Shown here one piece after another: positions 1-10,161 of a DNA stretch of 64,000 bases. Within the stretch, counting starts at the first letter, position 1, and every line of letters starts with the position of its first letter. Source of the stretch: Blepharisma japonicum (Eukaryota; Ciliophora; Heterotrichea; Heterotrichida; Blepharismidae); contig CATKHK010000085.1 in assembly GCA_949751835.1 (NCBI GenBank), forward strand, positions 1 through 64,000, in the 5' to 3' direction. Both the position numbers and the translations under genes were made by a program. Under the pieces are notes generated by a model that ran no database searches, was not told the DNA's origin, and saw only the letters and a list, made by a program, of their open reading frames with translations.

Positions 1-65
1 TACTTAGACATGCATGGCTTAATCTTTGAGACAAGCATATGACTACTGGCAGGATCAACCAGATT
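1..65 (-). rRNA. 18S rRNA, 5' end only (cut by window edge)
   Basis: The reverse complement carries the universal eukaryotic small-subunit 5' terminus, CTGGTTGATCCTGCCAGTAG, followed by the conserved CATATGCTTGTCTC and CATGCATGTCTAAGTA stretches. Transcription runs leftwards out of the window, so only about 65 nt of a roughly 1.7-kb gene are present. The mature 5' end is placed at about 62-65. Confidence 0.97.
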
Positions 66-480
66 ACTATCAATGAAAACGTCAATTCTGACTAATTCAC
101 CTCACTCACTCTATCTAATTGAGACTGACCATACGAGTATGGCTAGGTCAACTACAGAGCAGCCCTAAGTTACTGCACTTTCTTTCAAAAGTGATACCCA
201 GGCAATTGGCGCAATAACCCTCAGGCAAACAGCTGCATCCCTGATCGCGAAACAGCTGAAGGTCAAAACTCATTTGTGGAATCTAGAGGTTGTAGCAGTA
301 AAACCCTTGTAATAAAGGCTATTCTGCAGCAGAATATGGAAATTTTCTCAGTACGTTCCACACAAGGGTACTTGCACTCATACTCTATTTCCATTTTTCT
401 TTTCGACCCCTCTTATATATACAAAAAATTTTTTTCTTTACTTTTTTGCTATGGAGCCATTTTGGAAAAATAACTAAGTC
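66..480 (-). promoter_or_regulatory. rRNA 5' external transcribed spacer and probable Pol I promoter region
   Basis: Directly upstream of the 18S 5' end. Base composition is clearly richer in G and C from 66 to about 390 than in the AT-rich DNA that follows, as expected of a transcribed spacer. The change of composition at about 390-480 probably marks the promoter, but I cannot point to a defined element. The short open frame that can be drawn here is not a plausible gene. Confidence 0.6.
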
Positions 481-1302
481 AAAAATGGTGAAAAATTAAA
501 GATGGCGGCAGGAGGATGGACCTAAAAAGTGTAGTGCTCAGAAACCCATTAATAATTAAAATCGTGCATAATGAGCTGAAATTAATTGAATTACTTTAAA
601 ACTCTGAAATATATGACAATTTTTATTTTTTTGATGAATTCACTTTTGTTTAGATATATTATAAAAGATTAAATATTGATTAGTTAAAAAATAATTTTGA
701 GCTATTAAATGAAGATTCTTATTTTTTCTTATATGGCTGTTATTTATATAAAATTGCCTAGGTTTAAAATAATCATAATCTCATGAGCAAATGCAATAAT
801 TTGAATTTTCAAAACTTTGTCTTCATATGCAGAATCCATCATGGCGAGTTAAAAAGCTTTTAACTCAATTTATTCAATTAAATTCAATAAACTCTGCATA
901 TTTTTATAATATTTTTGAAGGCTACATAGTGTGCAGAAGATTTTATTCATAAATTAAAGCTAACCAAACTACTTATTTCTTGCATATATTTATAAAGTTA
1001 AAATTACTGCAAAAATTTTAGGATAGCTCATTGCAATTGTAAAAATATAATTATTATAAGCAAATTATGCATTATATTGTTTTAAATGACTATATTATAC
1101 GCTATAAACAAAATTTTATTGCATTGGAATTAAAACTTATCATTAACAATAATTGCTTTCTAGATCAATATTTCGACATACAGTAGGATATTATAAATGC
1201 ATAGATATAACAATTATATTATTTCTCAGCCTTAATTTCCTTAAATTATGCATCTTAAACGAACCATTATTTTTTAGTGTATCTTCACGTTAAGAAACTT
1301 AC
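481..1302. other. AT-rich spacer between the rRNA gene and the first protein gene
   Basis: About 820 bp of very AT-rich DNA with stops in every frame. I see no open frame, RNA signature or clear repeat. It must contain the upstream part of the Pol I promoter on one side and the short 5' flank of the 1303 gene on the other. Confidence 0.6.
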
Positions 1303-1896
1303 ATGACGGACTATTCAAATCGTATCTCGCCAAACGAAGTGGCTTTTGCTCCATTTAGAGGTCAAGATCTCGGTTCAAGGCCACGCCTAATCTCTCTGGA
1401 AAGCAGCGACGCAAATGCTTATAACATTTGTGGGAGCTCATCATCAGAAAGCCCAGGGCTGCTTAAAGATATTAAAACTGAGAATTTTATTAGAGGTAAT
1501 CGTCAAAGGACTTATAGTTCTAAGTTAAATAGAAACAATGATGCAATAGATCGGCTTTCCATTATTAGTTATCGTTGTGTACACGAACGGAATTCAATCG
1601 GATTCACCCCTCTTTCCCATTCAATGTGTATTGATGAGAATTTATCATCAGAAGAGGAAGCTGAAGAAGAAATAGGGATTGATTTTGAAAAGCTTCCTTT
1701 CATTGATGATATAAGTTTATTTTCAGAGGACGCTGAAATCGCATATTACAGAGCTCGATGCAGCGAAATCAATAAGACACCTCTATTTAACATCCAAAGA
1801 GAAAGCGCGTTTATTACTGAACAAGTCACAGATCTGCAGATGAGGATGAGAGGAATAAGAGAAACTTACTTGAAAATTACCAAAAGTAGTAGTTAG
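1303..1896 (+). CDS. hypothetical protein, acidic centre
   Basis: A 197-residue intronless frame from ATG to TAG. I do not recognise it. The N-terminal half is Ser/Arg/Asn-rich and probably disordered; residues about 117-128 form an acidic Glu run (SSEEEAEEEIG); the last 40 residues look helical (ITEQVTDLQMRMRGIRETY). No signal peptide or membrane segment. Coding is supported by a codon composition richer in G/C than the flanks and by the absence of stops over 594 nt. It faces the rRNA spacer upstream and is co-directional with the S49 homologue downstream, about 240 bp away. Confidence 0.7.
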   Translation: MTDYSNRISPNEVAFAPFRGQDLGSRPRLISLESSDANAYNICGSSSSESPGLLKDIKTENFIRGNRQRTYSSKLNRNNDAIDRLSIISYRCVHERNSIGFTPLSHSMCIDENLSSEEEAEEEIGIDFEKLPFIDDISLFSEDAEIAYYRARCSEINKTPLFNIQRESAFITEQVTDLQMRMRGIRETYLKITKSSS

Positions 1897-2138
1897 CATA
1901 TTATAATTGGAATAATATACCAGAGAGAAATATTTAAATATAGAAAAATTAAAGAATATGACTATATATATTCAAAATGTAATTGGATATGATATTTATG
2001 GATTCAGGTAATAAATAATTTAATATGATAGGCAGATTCATCTCTAAACTGAGATCACCTGTTGTGCATTTCCGTATTAGTGGCGATATCACAGAAGTCA
2101 CGTAACTTTTATATAGAACTAAACGTGTTCAAGCCCAC

Positions 2139-2897
2139 ATGAAGAAGCTCTCCTATCTTACTCCTAAAGTGCTTGCTGTAAGTGTAAATTCTTGCCGAGG
2201 ATCATTTGTTCAAGCAGAGATTCTTTCAGACACTTTCAAGAAATTTGCTTTATCCAAAGAATGCCCATTCTATACCTTTGCAGAGGACTACGCATTAGGC
2301 CCTGGTTATTGCTTGTTAAGCTCAGGAAATCAAGCTTTTGCTGATATCCACTCCATACTTGGAGGAATTTCTACAAGTTTCCAGCAGCTTGGACTTCAGC
2401 AATTTGCCAAAGACTTCAGTATTGAGCCTGTTTTTATAGCAGCTGGCAAAAATAAAATAAGACTAAACCCCTTTGAAAAAGTGAAGCCAGATGATGAAAA
2501 ATGGATTAAACAATTATTGAATTCCAGGCAAGAATTAATGAAAAAACACGTCTTAAGTCACAGAAAAAATTTGCAGGTGAGCTTTATATAGGTTAATCCT
2601 CAAAATGAAAAAGAAATTCTTGGAGGAGAAATTTATTCAGCTAAAAAAGCGATTGAAGTTGGATTAATTGATGGAGTTAAAGAAATTTCAAGCTTTGCAG
2701 AGCAGGAGTTTGCTGGAGTCAAGGTTTGGGATTACAAAGTGGCTGGAAAAGAAAGAAGATATGTAGCCAGAGGCGAAATTGAAAAATGGATTGAAAACGC
2801 TAACCAAGGATATCTTTCTCAAGAAGAAATTTTGGAAATGATGAACGAAATTTGCCAATATGGCTTGTCGCATCGTATGGAAGCTAAACTAAATTAA
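2139..2897 (+). CDS. S49 (SppA/SohB) peptidase homologue, catalytic serine missing
   Basis: Two exons, 2139-2576 and 2592-2897, around a 15-nt intron GTGAGCTTTATATAG at 2577-2591; product 247 residues. It matches the peptidase S49 family: an NS.RGS.VQAE segment (NSPGGS in typical members), FAEDYALGPGY at the nucleophile loop, AGKNK with the general-base lysine, and the C-terminal GGEIYSAKKAIEVGLIDGV hallmark. The serine of the usual ASGGY motif is replaced by Gly54 (ALGPGY), while Lys104/106 remain, so the protein is probably not a working protease. There is no N-terminal membrane anchor. What the family does, signal-peptide cleavage, is established; loss of activity here is inference. Confidence 0.85.
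2577..2591 (+). other. 15-nt intron in the S49 homologue
   Basis: GTGAGCTTTATATAG lies between CAG and GTTAATCC. Read through, it ends the frame with TAG; removed, the frame continues into the conserved C-terminal S49 block. This is the first of 14 such 15-16 nt introns inferred in the window; the others are given inside their genes. Confidence 0.9.
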
Positions 2898-2958
2898 GAA
2901 GCCATTTAAGTTATAGAATTGTATTAATATGTAAGCCGTTTATCATTATTTTAGCATA

Positions 2959-3435
2959 ATGTCAAGTGGTGAAAAAGAACCTCTTAAATCAGGAAAGAAT
3001 AATCCTTATTATTCACAACCTGCATCTACGTCTGGGCCTAGAATTGCGACTTTAAGCCAAGGATCTACATATGAAGAATATCCTCCATCTCAATATCGAG
3101 CACCTTCAGAGCCCAGTTATCCTCCTCGACAATATCAAGCTCAGCCTTATTATCCTCAAGACAACCAAAACCAAGATCCATATTATAATGCTGTGGTGCT
3201 TCATAATGAAGGTAGAGATCCTGTACAGCTTTATTGCCCAGTTTGCAGAAGAACTGTTTGGACCAAAATAGATACAAAGCCAGGATGGTTCACATGGCTC
3301 TGCTGCACTTTACTATGTCTAGTTGGATGCTGGCTGTGCTGCTGCATTCCATTTTGTATCAAAAGGTGCAAAGATACTTATCACTACTGCTCTGTTTGCA
3401 ACCGAGCTTTAGCAATTGTTGAGCCTTACTATTAA
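2959..3435 (+). CDS. LITAF/SIMPLE-type zinc-binding membrane-associated protein
   Basis: 158 residues, intronless. The first 75 residues are Pro/Tyr/Gln-rich and disordered, as is typical of LITAF-domain proteins. From about residue 92 comes the LITAF-like domain: CPVC, then a Trp/Cys/Leu-rich hydrophobic stretch (GWFTWLCCTLLCLVGCWLC), then a Lys/Arg patch and HYCSVC. The paired CxxC knuckles bind one zinc and the hydrophobic stretch inserts in-plane into endosomal/lysosomal membranes in known members. It starts 62 nt after the S49 gene stop on the same strand. Confidence 0.9.
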   Translation: MSSGEKEPLKSGKNNPYYSQPASTSGPRIATLSQGSTYEEYPPSQYRAPSEPSYPPRQYQAQPYYPQDNQNQDPYYNAVVLHNEGRDPVQLYCPVCRRTVWTKIDTKPGWFTWLCCTLLCLVGCWLCCCIPFCIKRCKDTYHYCSVCNRALAIVEPYY

Positions 3436-3497
3436 CTTCCAAGCATTTATAATTAAAATTCCATTAATAATCTATAAATCTGCACTTTTATTATTAA

Positions 3498-6470
3498 TTA
3501 CACAGAAGTGTACGATTCAATTCTGCCTTTCAGCCTTAACAGCTTACTTTTATAGCTAACCAGAGCATTGATCCCATTAACCCAATTTTTCAAGCTTAAA
3601 TAATCCTTCGCAATCAGCTCAATTCTCCCGCCTGTTGTCAAAGCAATGCTAAAAGGGTAAAACTTGCATTCCTTGCACCTTTCTTTATACACTTCGCTCT
3701 GCACATCCCAAAAACTTCTTGATTTCGTTTCCTCAGTTTCCAGATTTTTTGCTGAGCCTAGATTTTCATTTTCTAGTTTTTTCTGGATTTTTAGGACATT
3801 TCTTGTGCTCTGTGGGATTGTTGGAGCAATTATTTGCTCGATTTGGATTTGGGACTCAAAGCCAGGTTTGAGAGGTTGCTTCACATTGATTTTTGTCAAG
3901 CTTTTATGGAGTCTGAAATATCGAATTCCATAGCCACAGCTTTCAGGAGGATGCTTAATAGCATCAAGCTGATCAAATGCTTGAGTTTTCAAAGAATTTT
4001 GTTGGGAAAATTTTTTATAAAATTCAGCACCTTCAAGTAGTGGGGTAATTCTTTCAAAAAACTTTTTTTCTGAAATGGAGGTATCTTCTAGGTGGAATCT
4101 GTAGTATTTTTTCTTTTTTATTGGGTAGAAACCAGAGCTTCCTGTAGCTCTTTCAGTCATTAATTGGGCTTGTTTACCGAGGATTTTTTCAGAGACTTCA
4201 TAAGGGATTTCTCCTAGGTTGTTAGCATCCATTGTATCCTTAAGTTCATAAGGATAAAAGTCAGGATCTTTTAAAGAATTTATAGGGAGGATGAGGTTCT
4301 GAGAAGAATAGTCGTGTGGATGATGCTTGGCTCTTTGGTTGCGTTCTGTGGATCGTGTCCGAACTATAGGAGACCTGGCTGTCCTCTCTGTGTCGTTTAT
4401 AAATTGGCTTTCAAATTCTTCGATAAGCATTCTTTCCTTGTAAATATTTACAATTGCATTTTCTATTGTAGTTCGCTGAGCTTTTAATTTTTTTTCTTCT
4501 TCCTCAATTTCATGCATTGTTTCTGAATATTCACTATCTATTTTATTTAGCTCTGATAGAGCTTCTTCTAGCTCTCGAGTTTTATCATCAATAATTTCAT
4601 TAAGTTCACCTAGTCTATTTTCTGAATTTCCATAAGGGTTTTTCAAGTCTTCTAGCGAAGCATACATGCTTCTTTTCTGTTTAATAATCAAATTCTCAAT
4701 TAATCCTTTTACGTTTTTCTGTTCAGCCTTAATTTCACTCAGCTTTGCATTTAGATTTTTTGTTTCTCTTATATATTTATTCAGCAGATCCCCAGAGATT
4801 TTAAATTCAGTTTTTAGTGTCATTTCTATATAATTATTATGACTAGTAGCGCATTTGTCTCAGTGTGCTATTAATTTCTGCAGAGATATTGCATGCTCCC
4901 TTATAATATATTCGTCATCATATTCTGTTATATCAATATCTTTGTTCATCTTTTTTTCCTGCTTATATAGCTTAGTAAGCTCAGTTAGTGCTATTATTTT
5001 GTCACATTCAAACTGAATTTTTTGATTGAATTTCAAATTGAAATCTTTCTCAAGCTTTTGAAGACTGCTTTTATAGTCTTGTATAACACTTATATTTTTT
5101 GAGATTTCTTTTTCACGTGAGTTCAATTTTTGGATATATAAAATCAGCTGATTTTCGATAAATTTTCTATATACAGGATCAATTATTTTGGAAAGTTCTT
5201 CATTTTTGAACTCGTCTAAGATGTCACGGTCTGATATGAAGACTTGGGTTGACTGGATTCGACGATTTATAGACTGCTCTACTTCATATTTTCACTGGGA
5301 AATCGCTGCAAATCTGTTTCTATATTTTCTAAAAGTAAGGAAAAGCTCTTTTTCAGTATTTTTCATTTCATTTAATTCAGAATTTTCTTTGAAGAATTGG
5401 ATTCTTTCTTCTAGCAGCTGCTTCTTAAGGGTCCATTCTTCTTTAAAGACTCTTTCTTTATTTTCAATTTCAACCAGTTGAAGTTTAATGATATTTTCAT
5501 CCACTTCAAAAGAATTGAGAGAGTTTACATCAAGAATTACTTCTCCTAAACCGCTTATATCTGCATCTTGGCAATGCTCATCAATTACCCCTTCAATATT
5601 TTCAATCTCTTCTAAATTATTCAATCCCATAGCTTCATACAAATTTATTCTGCAGTTTACTTTCGCTCTCTTTGTATTTTCTATTTCCATTTCTAATATT
5701 TTCAGCTTACTATCCATTTCTTTGATTTTATTTTCATAGTATTCTTTTTCTTTTAAATTTTCACTACTTACTACACAGTTTTCAATCCCTTCTAAATTCA
5801 CTCCCATCTCTTCTGCATACTCCAATTTCAAAGTTTCTAAAGCTTCTTCTGCTTCTTCTCTTTGTGCTATACACTCCGCTCTCTGTGTAAGCCTTGAAAT
5901 ATACTCTTCCATGCCCATTTCCATCATATTTTCCAGTCTTTTAATCTCTTCATTCATAGCAGTTATTCTATCGATTGTGATTTTTTCTTCTTCATCTAAA
6001 TTCTTTAGCTGGGATTCTAAAGGTGCCATAGTTTCAAGATAAGCTTTTTGCTTAGCTTGATTGGTGCTTTCCCTTAGTTTTTTCATTTTAAAATTTGACG
6101 TAGAAGATGAATGGTACTCTTCTTGCATTTTCTGTATTAATTCTTTTAAACTTTCTACCTTTTTAGCCTTGGGATCTCGAAGATTGGTAATGGCTTGGTT
6201 TTCTTGGAATTTTTTCATTTCTAGTGTTTTTAGCAGCATTTTCGTTTCAGAAAGTTGGGATTTTAAAGCTCCTTCACGGCTTGAATTTGAAGTCCGAAGA
6301 GAGTCTATTTTTTGGTATCGCAAATTTGACTCATTTTGAATAGCATTTTGCGAAAGATTGAGCTGCACAGATCCTGGCCGCTCTGTTGCAGATTCAATTA
6401 ATTGTTTATCGAGCTCAGCAATATCTTCTCTTAAGCGTTGCTTAGTCGATTTCCCTGTCGTTGGTCTCAT
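3498..6470 (-). CDS. large coiled-coil protein with C-terminal PH-like domain
   Basis: A single 2973-nt frame (990 residues) when TGA is read as Trp: two TGA codons (near 5290 and 4858) join three stretches in the same phase. The start is the ATG at 6470 (MRPTTGKSTKQRL); no earlier ATG is in frame. Residues about 20-700 are almost continuous coiled coil, rich in E/K/L heptads. The last about 100 residues resemble the second half of a pleckstrin-homology fold: FYPFSIALTTGGRIELIA followed by YLSLKNWVNGINALV, where the Trp sits in the C-terminal helix. This suggests a cytoskeletal or membrane-tethering scaffold; the exact identity is unknown. It is convergent with the LITAF gene, 62 nt apart. 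Confidence 0.8.
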
Positions 6471-6730
6471 ATTTATTAACAGCAGAGGTTTTAAGACAGT
6501 AAACAAATTTTTATAGAGTTTAAATACATGACTGACGTTAAAGCCATTTTAACTTTTCTGCTTGATAAACATTTTGTTAAAAATTTGTAAATTTTTACCA
6601 AGAAAATTCTTAATAAGTTACCGAAATTCTAATACTCCTTCTGTAGCCGATCTAGGCTGTAAATTTATTTGTCACCATTTCTAATAGAAATTCTGATATG
6701 TTAAATGAAAATCTTAATAAATATTTTTGA

Positions 6731-7126
6731 ATGAAATCGAAACAGCGCGGACAACCTGCACCCACAAAAGAAGCAGTAAGCTATGCAGCTTCACATATAG
6801 AAATCCAGCGAAATTTGCAGCTCGATAGCGACGAAGACTTATTTAAACCTAAGCGACTCTCTCCCAGTTCTTCGTCAACGACCAAGAAGAAATTCCAACC
6901 ACCAAGCAAAATTGCTTTGGACGGGATTTTGGGCCTAGCTTCGTTAATGACGAGTCCTGAGCCAGAAGAAATTAAAGAAGAGCCAGCCGACTGGTTCCAA
7001 CCATTTCCAATATGCAATAGCATTTCTTGGGACATCTTACCAACTGGTTTGCCTTTTCAAGGCAAAGACCTCATGCAAGCCTCAATCCACATTTACTACC
7101 AAGGCCGATCAGACGCTTTCAAATAG
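6731..7126 (+). CDS. hypothetical protein
   Basis: 131 residues, intronless, not recognised. The N-terminal half is Ser/Lys/Pro-rich and disordered; the C-terminal half is more ordered with several Trp/Phe (DWFQPFPICNSISWDILPTG). No signal peptide or membrane helix. It is flanked by the divergent coiled-coil gene upstream (260 bp) and the convergent HTH gene (77 bp). Coding is supported by composition and by an ATG immediately after an AT-rich stretch, like the neighbours. Confidence 0.65.
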   Translation: MKSKQRGQPAPTKEAVSYAASHIEIQRNLQLDSDEDLFKPKRLSPSSSSTTKKKFQPPSKIALDGILGLASLMTSPEPEEIKEEPADWFQPFPICNSISWDILPTGLPFQGKDLMQASIHIYYQGRSDAFK

Positions 7127-7203
7127 ATAGACCTTGAAACTAATTAAAAAATTCATATCAGAACAATAGCGGCTTTCTACTTAAAATGGCTCAATTAAGG
7201 CTA

Positions 7204-8250
7204 TTAGTTTACAATTAATTCGTCGTTTTCTGTTTCTCTAGGGGATTCTGGGGATTTTTTTGCCTTGTCTTCGTCAAATTCTTTGAGTTTGGCCTCGAAT
7301 CTTGCGATGACTCTGGAGACTTTTAAGATGTGCACTCCTGAAGCTTCAGCAGCTTTCTCTATATTTTTGGTTAAATAAAAGGTTTCGAGGGCGTTGAGGA
7401 TCATAATTGGGTGAACTCCAGGCTCGCTGTCATAAATAGTGTCAAGCTCGTCTTTTTGGCTTTTGGTGATCCATTCGTCTAACGTCCATGGAGAAATTCC
7501 AAGCTCTTTTACAGCTCGTTTTTTGTTTTTAATCATTTTGTAGAGATGAAGGGCATCTTTTATATCGCGTTTTGCGTATATCAATTTTGGCCTTTTAAGC
7601 TCTCCCATAATTTCTTTAAGGTGGTAATCTTTGACGTTAAGAATGACTGAAATTTCTTCATCTGTTTTTCCTTCTTCTCTATGCTGTCTGATTTTTTCTC
7701 TGACGTCTAGCTTATTGTTAGCTTCTCTTCGTTTCCAGTCTCCCCAGCTATGAATAATATGGGTGTTTCTTATATCATATAAAGCCATAATAACTTTGAT
7801 TTTTACGTTTCCTTTGTAAAGCCTAATAATTCTAGTTCTCATTTCTTCTACAACATTTTGAGGGTCTATTTCTGGGATAGAAACACTATTGGGTTCAGGC
7901 TTTTTGGGAACATTGGGAGGATTGGGGGCTTTGGGTGTTTTAGATACTTCCATTTTAGGACGTTTTGTGACTGCTGATGTAAACGGCTTGGAGTTTGAGG
8001 GTAATTTTTCTTCAGCGATCACTAGAGATAAAATTTCTTCAGGGAAATTAAGCATTTGGGCTGTACGTTCTAAGCCTACATCTCTTGTGACATCCCGTAA
8101 AGTTTCACTTAGTTTGGCTAAACAAGGAACTGAATCATAAGAGACTAAGAATTTGAACGCTTCGATTTCTTCTCTTGGTCGCTTTGCTACTTGAGATGTG
8201 TAGTCAACTCCTCGGAGCAATGCACAAAGTCCTAAATTTTTTGGTTCCAT
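7204..8250 (-). CDS. predicted DNA-binding protein with repeated helix-turn-helix-like units
   Basis: 348 residues, intronless. Residues about 140-320 contain several segments with the pattern helix, turn, helix: IIRLYKGNVKIKVIMALYDI, REEGKTDEEISVILNVKDYHL, LYKMIKNKKRAVKELGISPW with TLDEWI, and FYLTKNIEKAAEASGVHIL. These resemble homeodomain-like/transposase-type HTH repeats. The linker at about 100-135 is Pro/Lys-rich and nuclear-localisation-like. No catalytic DDE residues are evident, so I read it as a host regulator rather than a transposase. Function is inference from fold resemblance. Confidence 0.7.
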   Translation of the reverse strand: MEPKNLGLCALLRGVDYTSQVAKRPREEIEAFKFLVSYDSVPCLAKLSETLRDVTRDVGLERTAQMLNFPEEILSLVIAEEKLPSNSKPFTSAVTKRPKMEVSKTPKAPNPPNVPKKPEPNSVSIPEIDPQNVVEEMRTRIIRLYKGNVKIKVIMALYDIRNTHIIHSWGDWKRREANNKLDVREKIRQHREEGKTDEEISVILNVKDYHLKEIMGELKRPKLIYAKRDIKDALHLYKMIKNKKRAVKELGISPWTLDEWITKSQKDELDTIYDSEPGVHPIMILNALETFYLTKNIEKAAEASGVHILKVSRVIARFEAKLKEFDEDKAKKSPESPRETENDELIVN

Positions 8251-9213
8251 TTTATTATAAAATCCCCTTAAATTTAAAAATTCTGGATGGAATACTATAA
8301 AAATGAAATTTTAAAGAATCCCCTTTATTTTATAATTTTAACTAATTATACAATAAAAAACAATTTTTAAAACATAAGTAGAGACTTTAACAAATTGAGT
8401 TGATTAATATTTTCGGCCAGTTATAGCATAGATTTTTTCATAGCCTAAAGAATTATGGAAGGCTCTCACTATATCTTGTTCAGATTAATGCTTTTCAATT
8501 AGTAGCAAGGCTTGAAATGCCTTAAAGAGATAAATTCTATACTAATTTTTATTAAATAAAATTCAAAACTAGAGAAGAGAAGCTTTTAGACAAGAAATTA
8601 AGATAATTCAAACACTGATGGCATTGAATTCGTTAAAGAAAGAAGAAAAACATCAGTCATGCATTGATGAATGAAGAACTTTTTATGATAAATTTGTTCA
8701 TGAAATGAAAGGACTAATCAGTAAATTTTCAGCTGCAATGGCGCATGCAAGGAAGATAATTGCTTTGAAATTTGTAAAAAATAATAAACTGAAAGGTCAA
8801 ACAGTTGCGCTCGCCTATGACTCCAGTTATCAATGATTATTTATTTTAATTGTAAATAAATAATTATTTAAGTCATTTCTAAATAAATATTAAATAATTA
8901 GCTATTTTTGACATTATAAATAATATCTAATTTATATATGAGAAAAATAGGTGTATCGGAGCCCAGTTCTTTATTCATTTAATTTATCAAAATAGCTATT
9001 TATTTTTTGATTTTCCCAAGCATTATCTATATTACTCTCATAAATGGTAAGAAATTCTGACGTTAACTATATATTTCTCCAGCCTAAAAAAAGCTCCAAT
9101 AACTCTCGCTTTCCCAAAATTTATTTTATCGAAACTTCATTGTTCCATATTCGCCGATATCCATTTGCCCGATTTCTCAGTTCTAACAGCCTTTTTGTTA
9201 TAAATACGTAAAA
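8251..9213. other. intergenic stretch holding one possible small gene
   Basis: About 960 bp between the HTH gene and the MGC-protein gene. It is AT-rich except for about 8570-8830, where composition is more coding-like and an 81-codon frame is open (listed separately). The rest shows no structure I can name. Confidence 0.5.
8618..8863 (+). CDS. possible small protein, or gene remnant
   Basis: Reading TGA as Trp gives an 81-residue frame from ATG to TAA, with the two TGA codons at about 8672 and 8834. The middle is amphipathic and charged (EEKHQSCIDEW, FYDKFVHEMKGLISKFSAA). An in-frame TAG lies upstream, so the ATG is the first possible start. I recognise no family. It could be a small gene, a fragment of a longer decayed one, or chance in a TGA-tolerant code. 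Confidence 0.35.
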
Positions 9214-10125
9214 ATGGGCTGCAGTGAGTCCTCTAGAGCGAATACCTCTTTCTATGTCAACCTTGACGAAGCATACTTCAATAAATCCCAAATAAAACTT
9301 AAAAAACCCCTTTCCACTAAGCTTTGTGAGCTGTCCCGTGAAATTATTTGCCAAAACCTCAAAGAAGGGATTTCCACATTAAACCTAAAGTTCCAGATCA
9401 ACTATAAGCAGTGTCTCTTTGACTCTAACAATTATGTCCCTCTCTTTGAAATTGGCGTGACCTCAGGCGACCAATTATCCTTCCAGGTCACCGAAGATTT
9501 GTCTGAAAAAATTACCCTGTCCTTTATGATTTGTGAAAATACCAAAAAAGTCCTCAGAGCATCGCTGCCTAAAAATGAAAAAATCTCTAACCTGAGGAAA
9601 AGGTTTTGCGGGACAGGAGACTATCGAAATAAAGTCAAAATTCTTTATAAAGATATAGAATTAGACGACAATAACACCCTACTTGACTGCGGTGTAGAGC
9701 AAAGCGAGCTGATAACAGTTGTCATCAATGATAATGATAGCGAAAGAAGAGACTCTGTTGTCCCTCATTGAAAAATCAAAAAATCAGGCTTGATTTTGGA
9801 AGGGATCTGCATGAACCATGAATGTGTCGCCTACAAACAAAGAGTGTGCATTTGTTTGGGTATGGGCAAGTTCGACGCGGTCTTAGAGATGTCTGATGGG
9901 AGAGAGCATAAATGTCCTGTGTGTAACCAAGACATTTATAGAGCCAATAAATTTGGCTTTGTCATGTGCAATTATTCATTTTGTGGTATATTAGAAGATG
10001 GCACTATTAGCAATGAGTCTCGAAATATCAGAGGATATAGCGAGTTCCCAGAGGCAAATCTGAATTGGAGAGAGCTGAAAATTGAGGTTTCGGCTACGGA
10101 TTCGAATGCTTGTCTTAAAAATTAA
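9214..10125 (+). CDS. MGC-lipidated protein with ubiquitin-like domains and a C-terminal zinc-binding region
   Basis: 303 residues; a TGA at 9769 is read as Trp and the frame continues unbroken. The N-terminus MGCSES fits N-myristoylation at Gly2 with palmitoylation at Cys3. Residues about 20-105 and 108-178 look like two beta-grasp ubiquitin-like domains (the second with LRKRF, VKILYKDIELDDNNTLLDCGV and LITVVI, matching the ubiquitin pattern of K-I-L-Y-G followed by D-x-x-T-L-x-x-x-G-I). The C-terminal about 100 residues are Cys/His-rich (CMNHEC, CICLGMG, HKCPVCNQDIY), probably a zinc-binding module. A membrane-tethered ubiquitin-like adaptor is a reasonable inference. Confidence 0.75.
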
Positions 10126-10161
10126 AATTATTTATTTTAAGAGGGTTGAAGAAACAGGTTA

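Noticed and set aside
276-473. 65-codon open frame next to the 18S rRNA
   Set aside because: It lies in the rRNA external spacer, mixes GC-rich and AT-rich halves and has no protein-like composition.
3071-3422. Three overlapping frames on both strands inside the LITAF-type gene
   Set aside because: Shadows of the real gene; the low-complexity Pro/Tyr codons keep other frames open.
3498-6506. Three separate minus-strand genes
   Set aside because: All three are in one phase and joined by single TGA codons; with TGA as Trp they form one 990-residue protein.
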